A stretch of DNA of 64,000 nt from Phytophthora quininea (GCA_011947345.1 JAAVTG010000139.1:44732-108731), one strand, 5' to 3'. Shown: positions 1-11,068, counted from the first letter of the stretch. A program made the numbers and translations. The notes: generated by a model from the letters alone, not told the origin.

Positions 1-37
1 GACCTGCTTCTTGCAGCTGCTAACGAACTTCGACTTC

Positions 38-1381
38 TTACTCCTCGAAAGTGTCTTTCGCCCACGCTCGAATGTCCTTGCTGTCCGGAGCGTCGTCCGA
101 TTCATAGTCAAGCTGGTTGATGATCCCTACCGCATCAAACTCGCCGTCCACCGGCAGGTTTGAATACAAAAACAGCGCCACCTCAAACTGTCTGGCACTG
201 ACGGCTCGACGGATCGCTGGCATCAGGTTGCGCTCTGGGCGGTTGGCAATCAGCCACTCGATCACTCGCAAGTGTCGGTGGTGATTGTTTGATCCTTGCG
301 ATCCCGAAGACGTCAAAGAGATGACATTCATCAAGTTGCTCGGACTTCCTGAAGCAGCTGTGATCAAACCTGGCCATCCCATCTTCGGGTAGTTAGCGTG
401 CAGCCACTGGAGCGCTTCCAAGTGACCGAACGAAGCCGCAACGTTCATGGCAGTGTACGAACAACCCACCGAGTAATTCTCATGAAGCCACTGCAGGATG
501 TCGAGTCGGTTGAGGCGAGCAGCTTCGTCCATCGCTTTCGTAGTTGGCTGGACAGTTGTGTTGGCTTGCAGCCACTGCAACATCTTCAAGTCTCCGTTGG
601 CCGCAGCGTTGTCAAATGCAGCTGAAGAGTAGCCCTCCGAGCGATGCGTCAGCAACCATTGCAGGAACTCAAGACGATCCTCGGAAAATACATCGCGTCG
701 GTACTTCCCCGGCTGAATGAACAGATTTCCTTCGACAACTTTGTCCATAGCGTTGGTGGTACATCCTTCCAACCGGTTGGTGTGCAACCACTTGGCCACG
801 TCGTAATGTCCAGCAGCAGCGGCGCCATCCATGGCAGCAGTAGTGGGCAAAAGTCCTCGAAGCTTCTCCATGGGGTTCTTCTTGTTCTTATTGCGCTCGA
901 CACGGTGCAGGAACTGGAGCACATTTAAATGTCCGTTGCTAGCTGCGAGGTCCATAGCGCTCACAGGTTGTAAGTTTTCTTTGGACGAATACCAGCTCAT
1001 GCCCGTGTATTCGTCTCGGAAGAGATGGTAGATGGGATCTCCACTGTATCGGTTGTACAGCCATTGGACTACTTCAAGAGCTCCACCCTTCGCTGCAGCT
1101 AGAATGGCAACTGCTGGGCCATCAGGGAGTAGTAGATCGTTCATCGAAGTGAGCAGCCACTGAACCACTGCCAGACGACTGTGCTCGCTCGCGTTTTCCA
1201 GAGTGACAATGAACGAACGACGCGTTCCTCCGAACACGTCATCGCCGTTCAAATTGTAAGGAGCGATCCATTTCACGAACGCCAGGTCTCCTATCTGAGC
1301 GGCTGCTCGCATCGCCCCCACACGCATTCTTCGTGTCCTTGACTGAAGAAATAACGCACAATCTCCGCAGTCTTCTGCCAT
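38..1381 (-). CDS. Ankyrin-type repeat protein, copy A (main open part)
   Basis: An open frame of 447 codons made of about 30-35-residue units with the recurring pattern AA..G.L.VLQWLH.N, typical of the large oomycete ankyrin-repeat families. Such repeats form protein-binding solenoids; no catalytic domain, signal peptide or membrane segment is visible, so an intracellular scaffold role is inferred only. It aligns over its whole length with the C-terminal two-thirds of the intact paralogue at 5103-7037, including a shared acidic tail (DSKDIRAWAKD here, DTKDIRSWVSEQ there). The first codons of the frame are not a natural start: the matching upstream part of the family lies in other frames at 1382-2030, so this is the 3' part of a broken or mis-sequenced longer gene. 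Confidence 0.7.
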   Translation of the reverse strand: MAEDCGDCALFLQSRTRRMRVGAMRAAAQIGDLAFVKWIAPYNLNGDDVFGGTRRSFIVTLENASEHSRLAVVQWLLTSMNDLLLPDGPAVAILAAAKGGALEVVQWLYNRYSGDPIYHLFRDEYTGMSWYSSKENLQPVSAMDLAASNGHLNVLQFLHRVERNKNKKNPMEKLRGLLPTTAAMDGAAAAGHYDVAKWLHTNRLEGCTTNAMDKVVEGNLFIQPGKYRRDVFSEDRLEFLQWLLTHRSEGYSSAAFDNAAANGDLKMLQWLQANTTVQPTTKAMDEAARLNRLDILQWLHENYSVGCSYTAMNVAASFGHLEALQWLHANYPKMGWPGLITAASGSPSNLMNVISLTSSGSQGSNNHHRHLRVIEWLIANRPERNLMPAIRRAVSARQFEVALFLYSNLPVDGEFDAVGIINQLDYESDDAPDSKDIRAWAKDTFEE

Positions 1382-2030
1382 TCTGCGATGGTCGAGACTT
1401 CAGGGAGGGAAACCTCATCACATGAAAATCCCATGGCCAGTGCCCACTTGACTTGCTCCAAGTTGTTCTGCTGAACGGCGTAGTACAAGGTGCCGGTATC
1501 CTCCTGCCTTGTGTTCGCTGTATTGGCCCGGCAGTCGAGCCACCGCGCTACATCCCATCGACCTGCTTCAGCTGCTTTTTGACACTCTCGCTCGTCCACA
1601 CCACGCCAGCATTGCCAGCGTCTTCGGCCAGCATTTGGAGCGCTCCGAGATAACCCCTCGAGCAGCTTCGTTGACCACTTCCTTGGTCACCCGACAGCCT
1701 TTAAAGTGGTCGCACAACCACGAGGTCATGCTTAGATCTCCTCTCTAACCGCTTGGATCAGAGCTTGAGAGTATTCCCAGCGGTAGTAGTGCGGTTCACT
1801 GTGGACGAGTTCCCCACTGTCCAGTCACAGCTACCGAGGTTTTGTAGACCTCGTTTCCAGATGAACTTGACGAGGTCAAACGACCCCACGATGTTGGTCA
1901 GCTCACAAGCTCGACTCAACGGCATGTCGTCGACGATGAAGTCTGCCAGTAGAGAGGCCACGTCGGACGGGAAGACACCTTTCTTTAACTTGTACCGCAG
2001 CACGAGCTGCACAGCAGTTAGCTCCAGCAT
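1382..2030 (-). pseudogene. Ankyrin-type copy A, frameshifted 5' part
   Basis: Reading down from an ATG at 2028-2030 (MLELTAVQLVLRYKLKKG), the N-terminal module of the family is recognisable: ADFIVDDMPLSRACEL, then FIWKRGLQNL, matching SDFLVEDFAVDQACQL and FVWSRGLRGL in the intact copy. The frame is lost near 1770 and again near 1735, 1640 and 1385; a 102-codon middle stretch at 1291-1599 (ARWLDCRANTANTRQED) keeps the repeat pattern. Several indels in 650 bp look more like decay than a single error, although this window also shows many single-base deletions in housekeeping genes. Together with 38-1381 it forms one ancestral gene of about 2 kb. Confidence 0.6.
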
Positions 2031-2184
2031 TGTCGAGAAGAAGGCGAATTCGACAATGACCTGGTGGCGCGAAGGAAAATGTGGCTTTCGTGGAAGCACT
2101 CGCATCATCATCGAAGCCAGATGCAATGTTCGAAATATCTTGGGGCCGCCCAATAGTACTCAACACTTCTCACGTCGCCACTTC

Positions 2185-3370
2185 ATCATGGCCAGCAGAC
2201 CACGCGTCCATAGAGGCAACCATGAATTGCCATGTTTTCGTGGAGCGATAGCAGCATATCAAAATCCCCTGGCCTACTGCAGTGTTCATCGCCAATGTGC
2301 ATCCTTCCGATCGGTTCTTGTGCAACCACTGCAAGAATTCTAAGCGTCCACTAGAGTCAGCTCGCGTTTGTGGAATCCTGGATAGATAAAAATGTCGATC
2401 CCCGCCGCAGTGTCCATGGCTTGTGTCGCACAGCCTTCGGGGTGGTTAACAAGCAACCATTTCACTACTTCGATGTGACCGTTGAGTGCTGCCCTTGCAA
2501 TATCCGCACATGCCACTACCCGATCGGTATGAAATAGCAACACGATGAAGGAAGGGCAGCACTTCAAGTCGGCCGTTGCATGCGGCGACATCAAACGCAG
2601 TGCCAGGAACGATGTGTCCAAGTTGACTTTCGCTTTGTCTTCCTCCGTAGAGATCGGTATTGGGATCATCTCTGCGAGTATCGTAAGCCAACGCGTCACA
2701 TTGAAAAGGCCACCGATTGCAGCCGCGAACGTCGCATCCGACGGGCAATCGGCAGCACGGGGCGCAGAACAAGTAGTAATTGCACGATCGATAACTCGCC
2801 GTATTCGCTAGCATAGTCTACAATGTCCTTTAACGCACGCTGCAGAGCTCGGACACCGTGATAACTGTTACCAACATACGACATCGTCCTCTGAAGAAAC
2901 TCGATAGCACCCGCCTGTGTAGCTCCTTTGCGAATTTAACTCTTTCGGTTTCCAGCAGATAACACCAAATCTGACGTCGTATTGGCCATTCATCTACAGA
3001 CGCCACACAAGATTTGTGTTCCGGCAAAACCTATTGACATGGCCCACTTGATCTGCTCAGCGTCGTTCTGTTCGATGGCATAAATTTATCGCAGTATCGA
3101 GATTCGGGCGAACTTACGCGGTAGTCCAGCCACCGTACCAATTCCCAATGACCAGCGGTTGCAGCTTCATGCACACAGCAGCTATTCCTCCATGACGATC
3201 GTCACCCTCTGGGAACTGTAATAGCCACAGTTGACCACATCTCGCAGCTTACGTTCCCACATCTTAAGTGACCCGATACCCAGGAAAATGATGTAATAGC
3301 CACTCCACTATGGTCAAGTCGCCATGCTTTACAGCTTCTACAAGTGCTTGAGAAAACTCCCCGTATCGAC
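2185..3370 (-). pseudogene. Ankyrin-type pseudogene B
   Basis: Fragments in all three minus frames follow the order of the intact paralogue: IRRQIWCYLLETERV (near 2960), then DYASEYGELSIVQ (near 2800), then NGHIEVVKWLLVNHPEGC and IYPGFHKRELTL (2340-2480). The C-terminal third is missing: similarity runs out near 2185-2280. The N-terminal module is also missing; the similarity stops near 3370, where it joins directly to the tail of pseudogene C. Many stops and frame changes; no plausible product. Confidence 0.7.
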
Positions 3371-4967
3371 GTAATAGAATACAGCCATTGCAACATTGTC
3401 AAGGCGCCGGCTGCCGCAGCGCTATCCGCAGTGTAACCTTCGGAACGATTAGCATGCAACCACTGCATGAATTCCAATGGCTCTTTCGAGTTACCTCCCG
3501 CACATTGCGGTTACAATCTAAGGGAAATGAGCCTGCCGCGGTGTGCATGGCGAGTGCTGTGCATCCTACGGTTCGACTCGAGTGTACCACTTGACCACTT
3601 CGTAATAGCCACGAGCTGCTACGCCATCCATTGCTAGTGTAGTACACAGGATTCGATCCTTGTGAGCTTGAGAAACGCCCTAAACAACTTGAGAATGTGA
3701 GATGTTCGTTGCAAGCTGCATCGTCGATGCCAGTGTGTGTGGATAAAACTTTAGCCACGAGTCACTCGGATCGGCCAATCTCTCAGCAAACATATTGACG
3801 TGTGTGGTTGCCGAAGTTGTCGAACAACCAATGGATTACTTCGAGTCTACCGCTCTTGTCTGCGAAATTCATCATGCCAGGCAGACAACAAGACCACCAG
3901 CCATCTTGAAAATGCTTGATCGCCCATTTTGCAACTGCAAGCTGGACATACTCACTAGCACCCCGTCGACACGAGAATGGCGTTGAAAGTGTAAGTTTCG
4001 GATGCCATCCGCTCGATGAAGGCGAGATCTCCAAATTTCGCAGCATCACGTTTGCCTTCAAAAATGCACGTTATTGTATCAAATGGGGCTTGCTGCAACC
4101 ACCACACTAGGTCCCAGTGCCCTACTACTGCAACTCTTTGAACAGAACCTCTATTCCAAGCAATACCTCCGTGAGATCGCCTTTAAGTAGTTCCAACATC
4201 CACAAATGACCACCACGAGCAGCTTCGTTCACAACGTGACCGGAAATTTGATATGCAAGAAGATGAACCAGTAACCACTGCACCATGCTAATATCGTCTT
4301 ACCGCACAGCTCGCGCCAACGCGAATGAGAACGCAACTTGGCGGCAGTAAGGTTCGATGTGAACCAGTTTTGCCACCGACCATAACGTGCTTTGTGGTAC
4401 TTTATATCGGGTCACCGAGGGGTCTGGTCTCGATTCGGGTCAGGCTGTCTTGCATCTGTAAATCGTGGACTATGACTAGTCCATGATTTCGTTTGCTTTG
4501 AGGATTTCTGTCAAGTTTGCGGCGCGTCTTCAACGCAAAACTTACATCCCCTTTGAAGAATGTGGTGGGGAGAGAATCAAACGAGTCCTAAGATACGTTC
4601 AAGCCAAAATGAATGGTTTGTGCGCTTCCGGAGATGACCATGCCCTGGATTTGAATCCGACACGGTGATTCCATGCAAGGTGTGGTGCATTTTGCGTGAG
4701 ATGCTGCACTTGAACGGCCGAAATCGCGTTCCTGGTGTGTGACCTGATCCGAGACCAGACCACTCGGCTACCCGAAAAAAGATTCCGGTTTCGTAGACCT
4801 CGAGCCCAGATGAAATCAAGGAGGACCGAAGACCCGACAGGATTCAAAGTGCAGGCTTGGTCAAGGCCCATGTCAACGACGAGGAAGTCTGATATCATAG
4901 CATCCGTATCCACAGGAACGTTGGTTGGAAACTTGGCCTTCAAGACTAACTTGACCACCGCGAGCAT
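3371..4967 (-). pseudogene. Ankyrin-type pseudogene C, interrupted by an insert
   Basis: The start MLAVVKLVLKAKFPTNV at 4967 matches the family N-terminus, followed by SDFLVVDMGLDQACTL and DFIWARGLRN. The frame is then interrupted by a 341-bp insert at 4421-4761 and continues, frameshifted, as repeat units (SGRLEVIHWLFDN near 3820, MEFMQWLHANRSEGY near 3450). The C-terminal end is fused to the truncated N-terminal side of pseudogene B near 3370, as expected from a deletion between tandem copies. Confidence 0.65.
4421..4761. mobile_element. MITE-like insert with inverted ends
   Basis: The left end begins GGTCTGGTCTCGATTCGGG and the right end reads CTGATCCGAGACCAGACC, so the outer 12 bases (GGTCTGGTCTCG) are exact inverted repeats followed by imperfect pairing. 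The intervening DNA has no counterpart in the ankyrin paralogues, whose similarity resumes on both sides. No open frame of note, so a non-autonomous DNA element is the simplest reading. Flanking CCGAG/CTCGG gives no clear direct target duplication. Confidence 0.5.
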
Positions 4968-5102
4968 TGCTGAGATCTTGGAATGAAGCGTCGAATTCGC
5001 GAATGGCACGTCAACCCATGAAGGAAGAAATCTGGTGTATCCAAGAACGTATCAGGACCACTGAAGCTTTCCTGCCAGATGACCCGAGGTCAACAGGGAG
5101 CT

Positions 5103-7037
5103 CTAGGCGGCATCTGCTGCTGCGTGTAGTGGGTACTGCTCGCTTACCCAAGAACGAATGTCCTTTGTATCGGGCAGGTGAGGTAGCTGGTGATCAAAGT
5201 TCCGCATGATATGCGCCACTTCATGGTTACTGTACACAGGACTCTGAGAATGAAGGAACAGCGCGATCTCGAACTCGTTGTAGAAGATGGCGTTGCGGAT
5301 CGTTCGCAGACTTTCGCCTTTTGGAGTGTGACCGAGCAACCACTTGATCGTTCGCAACTGCCGTTGCTTGTGGCACGAACCTCTAATGGTCCCGCCCAAC
5401 GCATGGGTCATACTAACTTGAGGGTAGTTTGAGTGCAACCACTTCAGCGTTTCCAAATGACCTAGTGATGCCGCGTTGTTGAAGGCGTGACTTGTACACT
5501 CCGCATCGCAGTGTCCTCGTAGCCACATCAAAATATCTAGCCGCCCAAGTCGAGCAGCTTCATCCACAGCTCGGAACGTACAGCCACTGTCCGTGTTTTC
5601 ATAAAGCCACTGCAACGTATTGAAATCTCCCTTTCGTGCAGCGGCGTTCATTGCTGAAAATGTGCAGCCTTCCGACCGGTTTACATGCAACCACTGCAGA
5701 AATTCCAGACGTTCACTAAATCTCAACTTGCGCTTGTGAAATCCTGGATTGAGATACACGTACGTTCCTGCTACGGTGTCCATCGCCAGTGTTGTGCATC
5801 CCTCGGACCGGTTGAAATGCAGCCACTTCACTACGTCAACGTGACCAGCCAACGCGGCACCATCCATCGCAGCTGCGGTACATACCACAGAACCCTTGTT
5901 GGTGTTGTTATCTACGCTACCATTTTGGTATGAAAGATCAATTCGATGAAGGAATTGAAGCACTTTGAGGCGTCCGTTGCATGCTGCGACGTCAAATGCA
6001 GTTCCAGGAATGATGCACCCGAGCTCATTCCCGCTTTCCCTTCCTCGAAAGAGATCGATAGTTGAATCGCCCCCGTAGCGATCGTAAAGCCAACGAACCA
6101 CATTGAGACTGCCACCTCTTGCTGCTGCGAACATGGCATCTGACGGACCATGAGGAAGTAGATGATTAGCATCAAGTAGCCACTGAACAATAGCTAGCTG
6201 TCCACACTCGCTAGCATATGCCAGCATGTCATTCAAAGCTTGTAGGACGCCTTGCGCATCGCTGTCGTCAATAAACTGCAGCAGCCAGAGCACAGAGGCG
6301 ATGTCTCCCATCTTGATGGCCTCTCCAACTGCAGCTTTCAGGAATTCATACCTTCCACTTCCCAGTAGATAACACCAAATTTGACGTCGTGTTGTCCATT
6401 CAATTACCGAGTCATCGTGACCAAAGGATTGGGACCCAGCAAACCCCATCGACACGGCCCATTTGACTTGCTCAAAATCGTTCTGTTCGATGGCAAAACA
6501 TAACGTTCGATCATCGGCATGTCGCGTTTCAGGGGAACTTACACGCTCGTCCAGCCAGCGTACCAATTCCCAATGACCAGCTTTTGCAGCTTCCTGTACA
6601 CAGGAACTAATCCACTCCATTCCTCCATGACGATCGTCATTCTCTAGAAATTGTAGTAGCCACAATTGACCACATCTCGCAGCTTCGATTCCCACATCTT
6701 TCGTGACTCGACATCCTGGAAAATGATCTAACAGCCATTCAACAATGATCAAGTCACCACGTTTTACAGCTTGTACTAGTGCTCGAGAAAACGCCCAGTG
6801 ATAATAGTGAGGCTCGGTATGAACCAGCTTGGCTATCATCCAGGAGCTGCTTTGAAGTCCCCGCAGACCTCGTGACCACACGAACTCAAGGAGAGCTGAG
6901 GATCCGACTGAGCCCAGCTGACAAGCCTGGTCGACTGCAAAGTCTTCGACGAGGAAATCCGAGACAATGAACGCTACATCACCAGGAACATCGTCAGATA
7001 GCACACCACGGAGGACGAGGCCCACGACCTTGAGCAT
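5103..7037 (-). CDS. Ankyrin-type repeat protein, copy D (intact)
   Basis: Uninterrupted frame of 644 codons from the ATG at 7035-7037 (MLKVVGLVLRGV). This start is chosen because copies A and C begin at the same place (MLELTAVQLVL, MLAVVKLVL); an in-frame ATG at 7082 (MNPSRPLL) is the alternative. An N-terminal module (SDFLVEDFAVDQACQL, FVWSRGLRGL) is followed by about 14 degenerate ankyrin-like units such as AARLGRLDILMWLRGH and AASLGHLETLKWLHSN, then a short tail. No signal peptide or membrane segment. Inferred role: intracellular protein binding; partner unknown. It is the only undamaged member of the four-copy tandem array. Confidence 0.85.
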   Translation of the reverse strand: MLKVVGLVLRGVLSDDVPGDVAFIVSDFLVEDFAVDQACQLGSVGSSALLEFVWSRGLRGLQSSSWMIAKLVHTEPHYYHWAFSRALVQAVKRGDLIIVEWLLDHFPGCRVTKDVGIEAARCGQLWLLQFLENDDRHGGMEWISSCVQEAAKAGHWELVRWLDERVSSPETRHADDRTLCFAIEQNDFEQVKWAVSMGFAGSQSFGHDDSVIEWTTRRQIWCYLLGSGRYEFLKAAVGEAIKMGDIASVLWLLQFIDDSDAQGVLQALNDMLAYASECGQLAIVQWLLDANHLLPHGPSDAMFAAARGGSLNVVRWLYDRYGGDSTIDLFRGRESGNELGCIIPGTAFDVAACNGRLKVLQFLHRIDLSYQNGSVDNNTNKGSVVCTAAAMDGAALAGHVDVVKWLHFNRSEGCTTLAMDTVAGTYVYLNPGFHKRKLRFSERLEFLQWLHVNRSEGCTFSAMNAAARKGDFNTLQWLYENTDSGCTFRAVDEAARLGRLDILMWLRGHCDAECTSHAFNNAASLGHLETLKWLHSNYPQVSMTHALGGTIRGSCHKQRQLRTIKWLLGHTPKGESLRTIRNAIFYNEFEIALFLHSQSPVYSNHEVAHIMRNFDHQLPHLPDTKDIRSWVSEQYPLHAAADAA

Positions 7038-7347
7038 TTTGAACAGTCGAGCCAGATATAAAAGTGGCCTGGAAGGATTCATTGAGAACGCATGGAGTAG
7101 TACTTTGGTGATCGATTCATGGGTAAACAATGTACCGTAGGTACACCGGCTTGTTCAGCTAAAATGACTTCATGCTGCCTACCGGGATCCTGGTACAGCA
7201 CAGCTCAAACACAACGCGAAGCAACATCAAACGCCGAATACATACATATTGCACGCACATATCGTTGGTATGGCAAGATGGAAGCGCAGCGAGCCGAAGT
7301 TTCTATCAGAAATACGCGCCGCATGACCTCCCCATCTGCTAGCCCGT
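7038..7347. other. Intergenic region upstream of ankyrin copy D
   Basis: Separates the start of the ankyrin gene from the 3' end of the transporter, both on the minus strand. It must hold the ankyrin promoter, but I see no clear Inr, TATA or repeat. The frames in it are short and mutually overlapping. Confidence 0.4.
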
Positions 7348-9461
7348 CTAGTGCTGTGCAAGTTGATGGTATTGAGTCTGCTGAAAAGCGAGACTGTGGT
7401 GGCGACTGTATCCAAAGTAAACCGCCACAGCGAGCAGCAGCCACAGCAAAACGAGGAGCACGCTCATGCTATCCATTTGGGCAAACAGAAACCAATTGAA
7501 GAAAATCGCCACACACGGCGAGAATGGGACGAACGGAGCTCGAAATGTTGTTTCGTCTCCTTCGGCTGCATTGTCGTCGTTGTCGCTGTTGGTTGAGTCG
7601 TCCTTGTCAACATCACTTTCGCTATCTACAGTGCCTCCATCCACAGACGAGTGGCCATTTTCTAGTCGAGAAGTCGCTTCCGACGATTTACCTGCCAGTT
7701 CGAGTTCCCTATCATCTTCGTCAACGTGTGCCTCGCCATCGTCCCGATCCGCAGATCGCTTTCGATGGAAACATTGAGTTTGCTGGCCATTCTCTTTATC
7801 ATCCTGCTTCTTCGATGATAAAACGATTTCTACGGGTCCTGCTTGGGCACCGTCTTCTTTTCAGCAGCGGAAGAAGCAGCCTGCTCCTTCTCCGCTGCAC
7901 TTAACGCGAACATTAAACCGACAGCAACTACCGTGAAGAACGCTGCGACAAAAGGCCCCACCGTTCGCATATACCGGTCAAACAACGACACACTTCCGTC
8001 CTTTAAAAGCGACTCCGGGACGACTGAGATCACTCCCTTTGCCAATGATATGCCGCTAGGAAAGATGACACCACATACCAAGAAATGAACACGCCTTGCG
8101 ACCGCTTGGAATTGGTCGCCTCCTCTGTTTTACTAGCTTCCTCGTCGCGAGAATTGGATTGTGCTCGTACAAGTAACAGCGACGCGTTGGTCAGGTTGAA
8201 CGCAACTAAAATCCCCAGCGAGATGAAATTCCACAGTACTTGGAACGGCACTAAAATGGCAAGTGCTGTGATGCCAATCCCACACAACAGTGTGCCACGG
8301 AACAAGTTCCCGTTAGCGTCCACCTCTGCGAACACCGCGGGCAGTAGCCCGTCCTTCGCCATGGCGTACTGCACCCTGGGCTGTGCCAAAAGCCAATAAA
8401 ACTGGTGATCGGCATGGTCAAAACCTCACCGCTAGCCACAAAACTGGCCGCCCAGTCCAATCCTATACTGCTAAACGCATTTCCGTACGACTCTTCCGCA
8501 TCAATTTCCGTGTACTTTTGCATGCCCACTAGAGCAAACGTCGCCAAGATTGACAGCGTCGCAGCGCCGACGATCGTCCCCACCACAGCTCGTGGGATGT
8601 TCTTGGCCGGGTTCTTCGCTTCACCTGCTAAACAACACACTTCATCGTAGCCAATATAGCCGTAGAAACTCGCACTTGCCCCCGCTAGAACCCCGGCCAG
8701 CCGAAACTCAGTTGCTGCTCTCCATCCACTTCTACCAACGTTTGAGCCGGCACAAAAGGCGTAGCTTTGTCCACATTAAAGTTCGCCAACCCCACCACAA
8801 TAATGAAAAGCACGACGGTAATTTTCGTCATGGTGACCACATTGACTACCGTTTTGCCGGCCTGCATGCCGCACAGAATGATGGCCGTGCTGCCGGCAAT
8901 GAGCAGGCCGGCGTACAGGTCGATGCCGGACTCCTCGGACTTCATCCACACAGGCCCTGTCACGCCGAATTGTGTTTCTAGCCATTGAGTAAACTTGTCA
9001 CTCCAGGCCCTAGCTCCACCGGCGCTGGACACGCCGTACTCTAACGTTAGGAGGAAGCCTGCGATCAAGGCCGGCAGTTCGCCCAGCGCGTGGTAGGCGT
9101 AGGCGTACGTGCTGCCGGCCGAGGGGATGAGGCACGCCAACTCCATGAAGGATAGGCCGCTCAGGATGCAGCCGACGCCGGCCACCAGCCAGGACAGAGT
9201 GGCCGCCGGGCCGGCGTACACACTGGCGATGAGCCCCGCCGTGGCGAAGACGCCGGACCCCACCGTGCCGCCGATGCCGATCATCAGCAGGTCGAAGAGC
9301 CCCAGCGAGCGAGCGATCTCGGTGGCCGGCTCTGGTGACGAAGACACCGAGAGATGCAGCGGCTTCCGCCACAGCGCGAGTTGAAGAGCCAGCATCTTCA
9401 CTTTTACGGGCAGAACGGTTGAGTAAAACTTACTGTAGTAAACAAAAGTCGACCGTGCCAT
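7348..9461 (-). CDS. Cationic amino-acid transporter (APC superfamily, CAT type), four frameshifts
   Basis: Predicted plasma- or vacuolar-membrane carrier for basic amino acids. Landmarks in order: LGLFDLLMIGIGGTVGSGVF (first helix with the APC glycine motif), SFMELACLIPSAGSTYAYAY, EAKNPAKNIPRAVVGTI, AQPRVQYAMAKDGLLPAVF, and the C-terminal CAT block FRAPFVPFSPCVAIFFNWFL plus a final helix ending in YFGYSRHHS. A hydrophilic acidic loop (DDGEAHVDEDDRELE region, about 7660-7800) precedes the last helices. The frame breaks near 8690, 8400, 8083 and 7850, each repaired by one added base in a short run; 2114 nt plus four gives 705 residues. ATG at 9461 used; an internal ATG 22 codons on (MLALQLALW) is also plausible. 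Divergent from the aminotransferase gene. Confidence 0.85.
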
Positions 9462-9623
9462 TATTTGTGTGGATATGGCACAGTCATTTCATTTCGATCT
9501 TGCAGGACTTGAAGCACTTTCAGAATCGACAGCGTAGACGCAAGTAAGGAAGCTCCCAGGTACAGGGTGTGTCCTGTCACTCTCTCTTTATCGTCTAACC
9601 CCTCCCTTTGTAGCCTCTCAGCC
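9462..9623. promoter_or_regulatory. Divergent promoter with an oomycete-like Inr
   Basis: Only 162 bp separate the start codons of the transporter (-) and the aminotransferase (+). On the plus strand TCATTTCATTTCG (about 9483-9495) resembles the oomycete initiator consensus TCATTYYNCAWTTT. A strong donor AAGTAAGG near 9542 and a pyrimidine-rich acceptor ending TTTGTAG at 9613 could form a 71-nt intron in the 5' UTR. Inference from sequence only. Confidence 0.35.
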
Positions 9624-11068
9624 ATGACCAAGCAGGTGCTGTGTATGAACCCAGGCCCCATCGAGTTCGAGCCGCGCGTGCTCAAGCCCTTCGCCATGGA
9701 GGGCATCTCCCACGTGGACAAGAGCGTCATCGAGGTGTTCGGCCAGTGCCTGGAGAAGATGCGCAAGGTCTTCCTGGCGCCCGACGGCCAGCCGCTGGTG
9801 GTGGCGGGCTCCGGCACCTTGGGCTGGGACATGGTAGGGGCCAACCTCGTCAACAAGGGCGATGACGTGCTCATCGTCAACAACGGTGGGCCTCTAGACC
9901 TTTACGTATAGTGTGCGTGAGAGTCTTCTGACCGTCTTTATGTGGCTAGGCTACTTTGGAGACAACCTGGCCGACTGTCTCGAGCGTTACGGCGCCAAGA
10001 CGACCCACCTCCGTGGCAAGGTAGGGCCCAACGCTTTACCTTTTCTTGCGCTAGGCTTCTTATCCTTTGTTGTTGCTAGGTGGGGTCGCAACCGTCCGTG
10101 GCTGAGCTGGAGAAGGTCCTCCAGAGCAAGACCGCCTTCAAGCTGGTCACCATCACCCACGTGGACACTTCCACGGGCGTCCGCGCTCACGTCAAGGAGT
10201 TCGCCGCTGCGATCCGTCGTCTCCAGCCGGACGCCGTCATCGTCGTGGACGGAGTCTGCGCCACTGGCGGTGAGGAGACTCGCATGAAGCAGTGGGATCT
10301 AGACGTAGTGCTCACCGGCTCGCAAAAGTGCATTGCTGTCCCTGCTGGTCTCAGTCTGATGGTCATCCGCCCCAGAGCGCTGCAGCTCTTTGAGAAGAAC
10401 ACGAGCACGGTCAAGTACTACGTGGACTGGCGCAACTGGCTGCCGATCATGAAGAACTACGAGGCTCGCCAGCCCAGCTACTTTGCCACGCCGTCGGTCA
10501 ACCACTTGTTCGCGTTGAACGAGGCGCTGGACATTCTGCTGGAAAACGGCGGCATGGAGCAGCGCTTCAAGGAGCACCAGCTGATTGGCGACGCTGTCAA
10601 GGTGGCCATGACGTCCCTAGGCTGCGGACTGGTGACGGCAGATGACTGTGGCGCCAACACGCTGACCTGCGTGCGCTACCCTGCCGGAGTTGGCGCCGCC
10701 GACTTCCTGCCGAAGGTTGTGAAGCGCGGTGTGTCGCTTGCCGGGGCCTGCACAAGCAGATCAAGACCGAGTACTTCCGCATCGGCCACATGGGCCCCAG
10801 CACGCGCCGTCTGGACCACATTCTCAAGACGGTGGAGGCGATCGAAGGCGCGCTCATCGAGTGCGGCCACAAGGTCGCACAGCCCGGCAAGGCGGTCAAG
10901 GACCTGAAGCAGAAGCTGCAAGGCAGCATCCCGGTGCGTCCGGCCTGCGGCTACGCGTCCGTATACCACGGCTGCCCCGTGCCGGCCAAGTGCCAGGTGT
11001 ACTCCATTGGCACGGTGGTCGCGGCGTTCGCCGTGGGCTTCCTCTTTGCGCTCAAGAGCAAGTACTAG
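9624..11068 (+). CDS. Alanine-glyoxylate/serine-pyruvate-type aminotransferase with C-terminal membrane segment
   Basis: Class V, PLP-dependent aminotransferase: MNPGPIEFEPRVLKPF is the substrate-side N-terminal motif; VVAGSGTLGWDMVGANL and GSQKCIAVPAGLSLM (lysine of the Schiff base in SQK) follow. Expected reaction: transfer of an amino group to glyoxylate from alanine or serine. Three exons: 9624-9885, 9950-10020, 10080-11068, with GT-AG introns of 64 and 59 nt that restore the family sequence across GYFGDNLAD and RGKVGSQPS. The frame shifts once near 10744 in a GGGG run (SLAG then GLHKQIKTEYFRIGHMG); one added base gives 440 residues. Unusually, after the normal end a linker leads to a hydrophobic stretch (VYSIGTVVAAFAVGFLFAL) and KSKY-stop, a tail-anchor layout; enzymes of this family are normally soluble, mitochondrial or peroxisomal. 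Confidence 0.88.

Noticed and set aside
7348..9461. Transporter as a pseudogene
   Set aside because: All family motifs are conserved and each break is a single-base loss, as in neighbouring housekeeping genes, so sequence error is likelier than decay.
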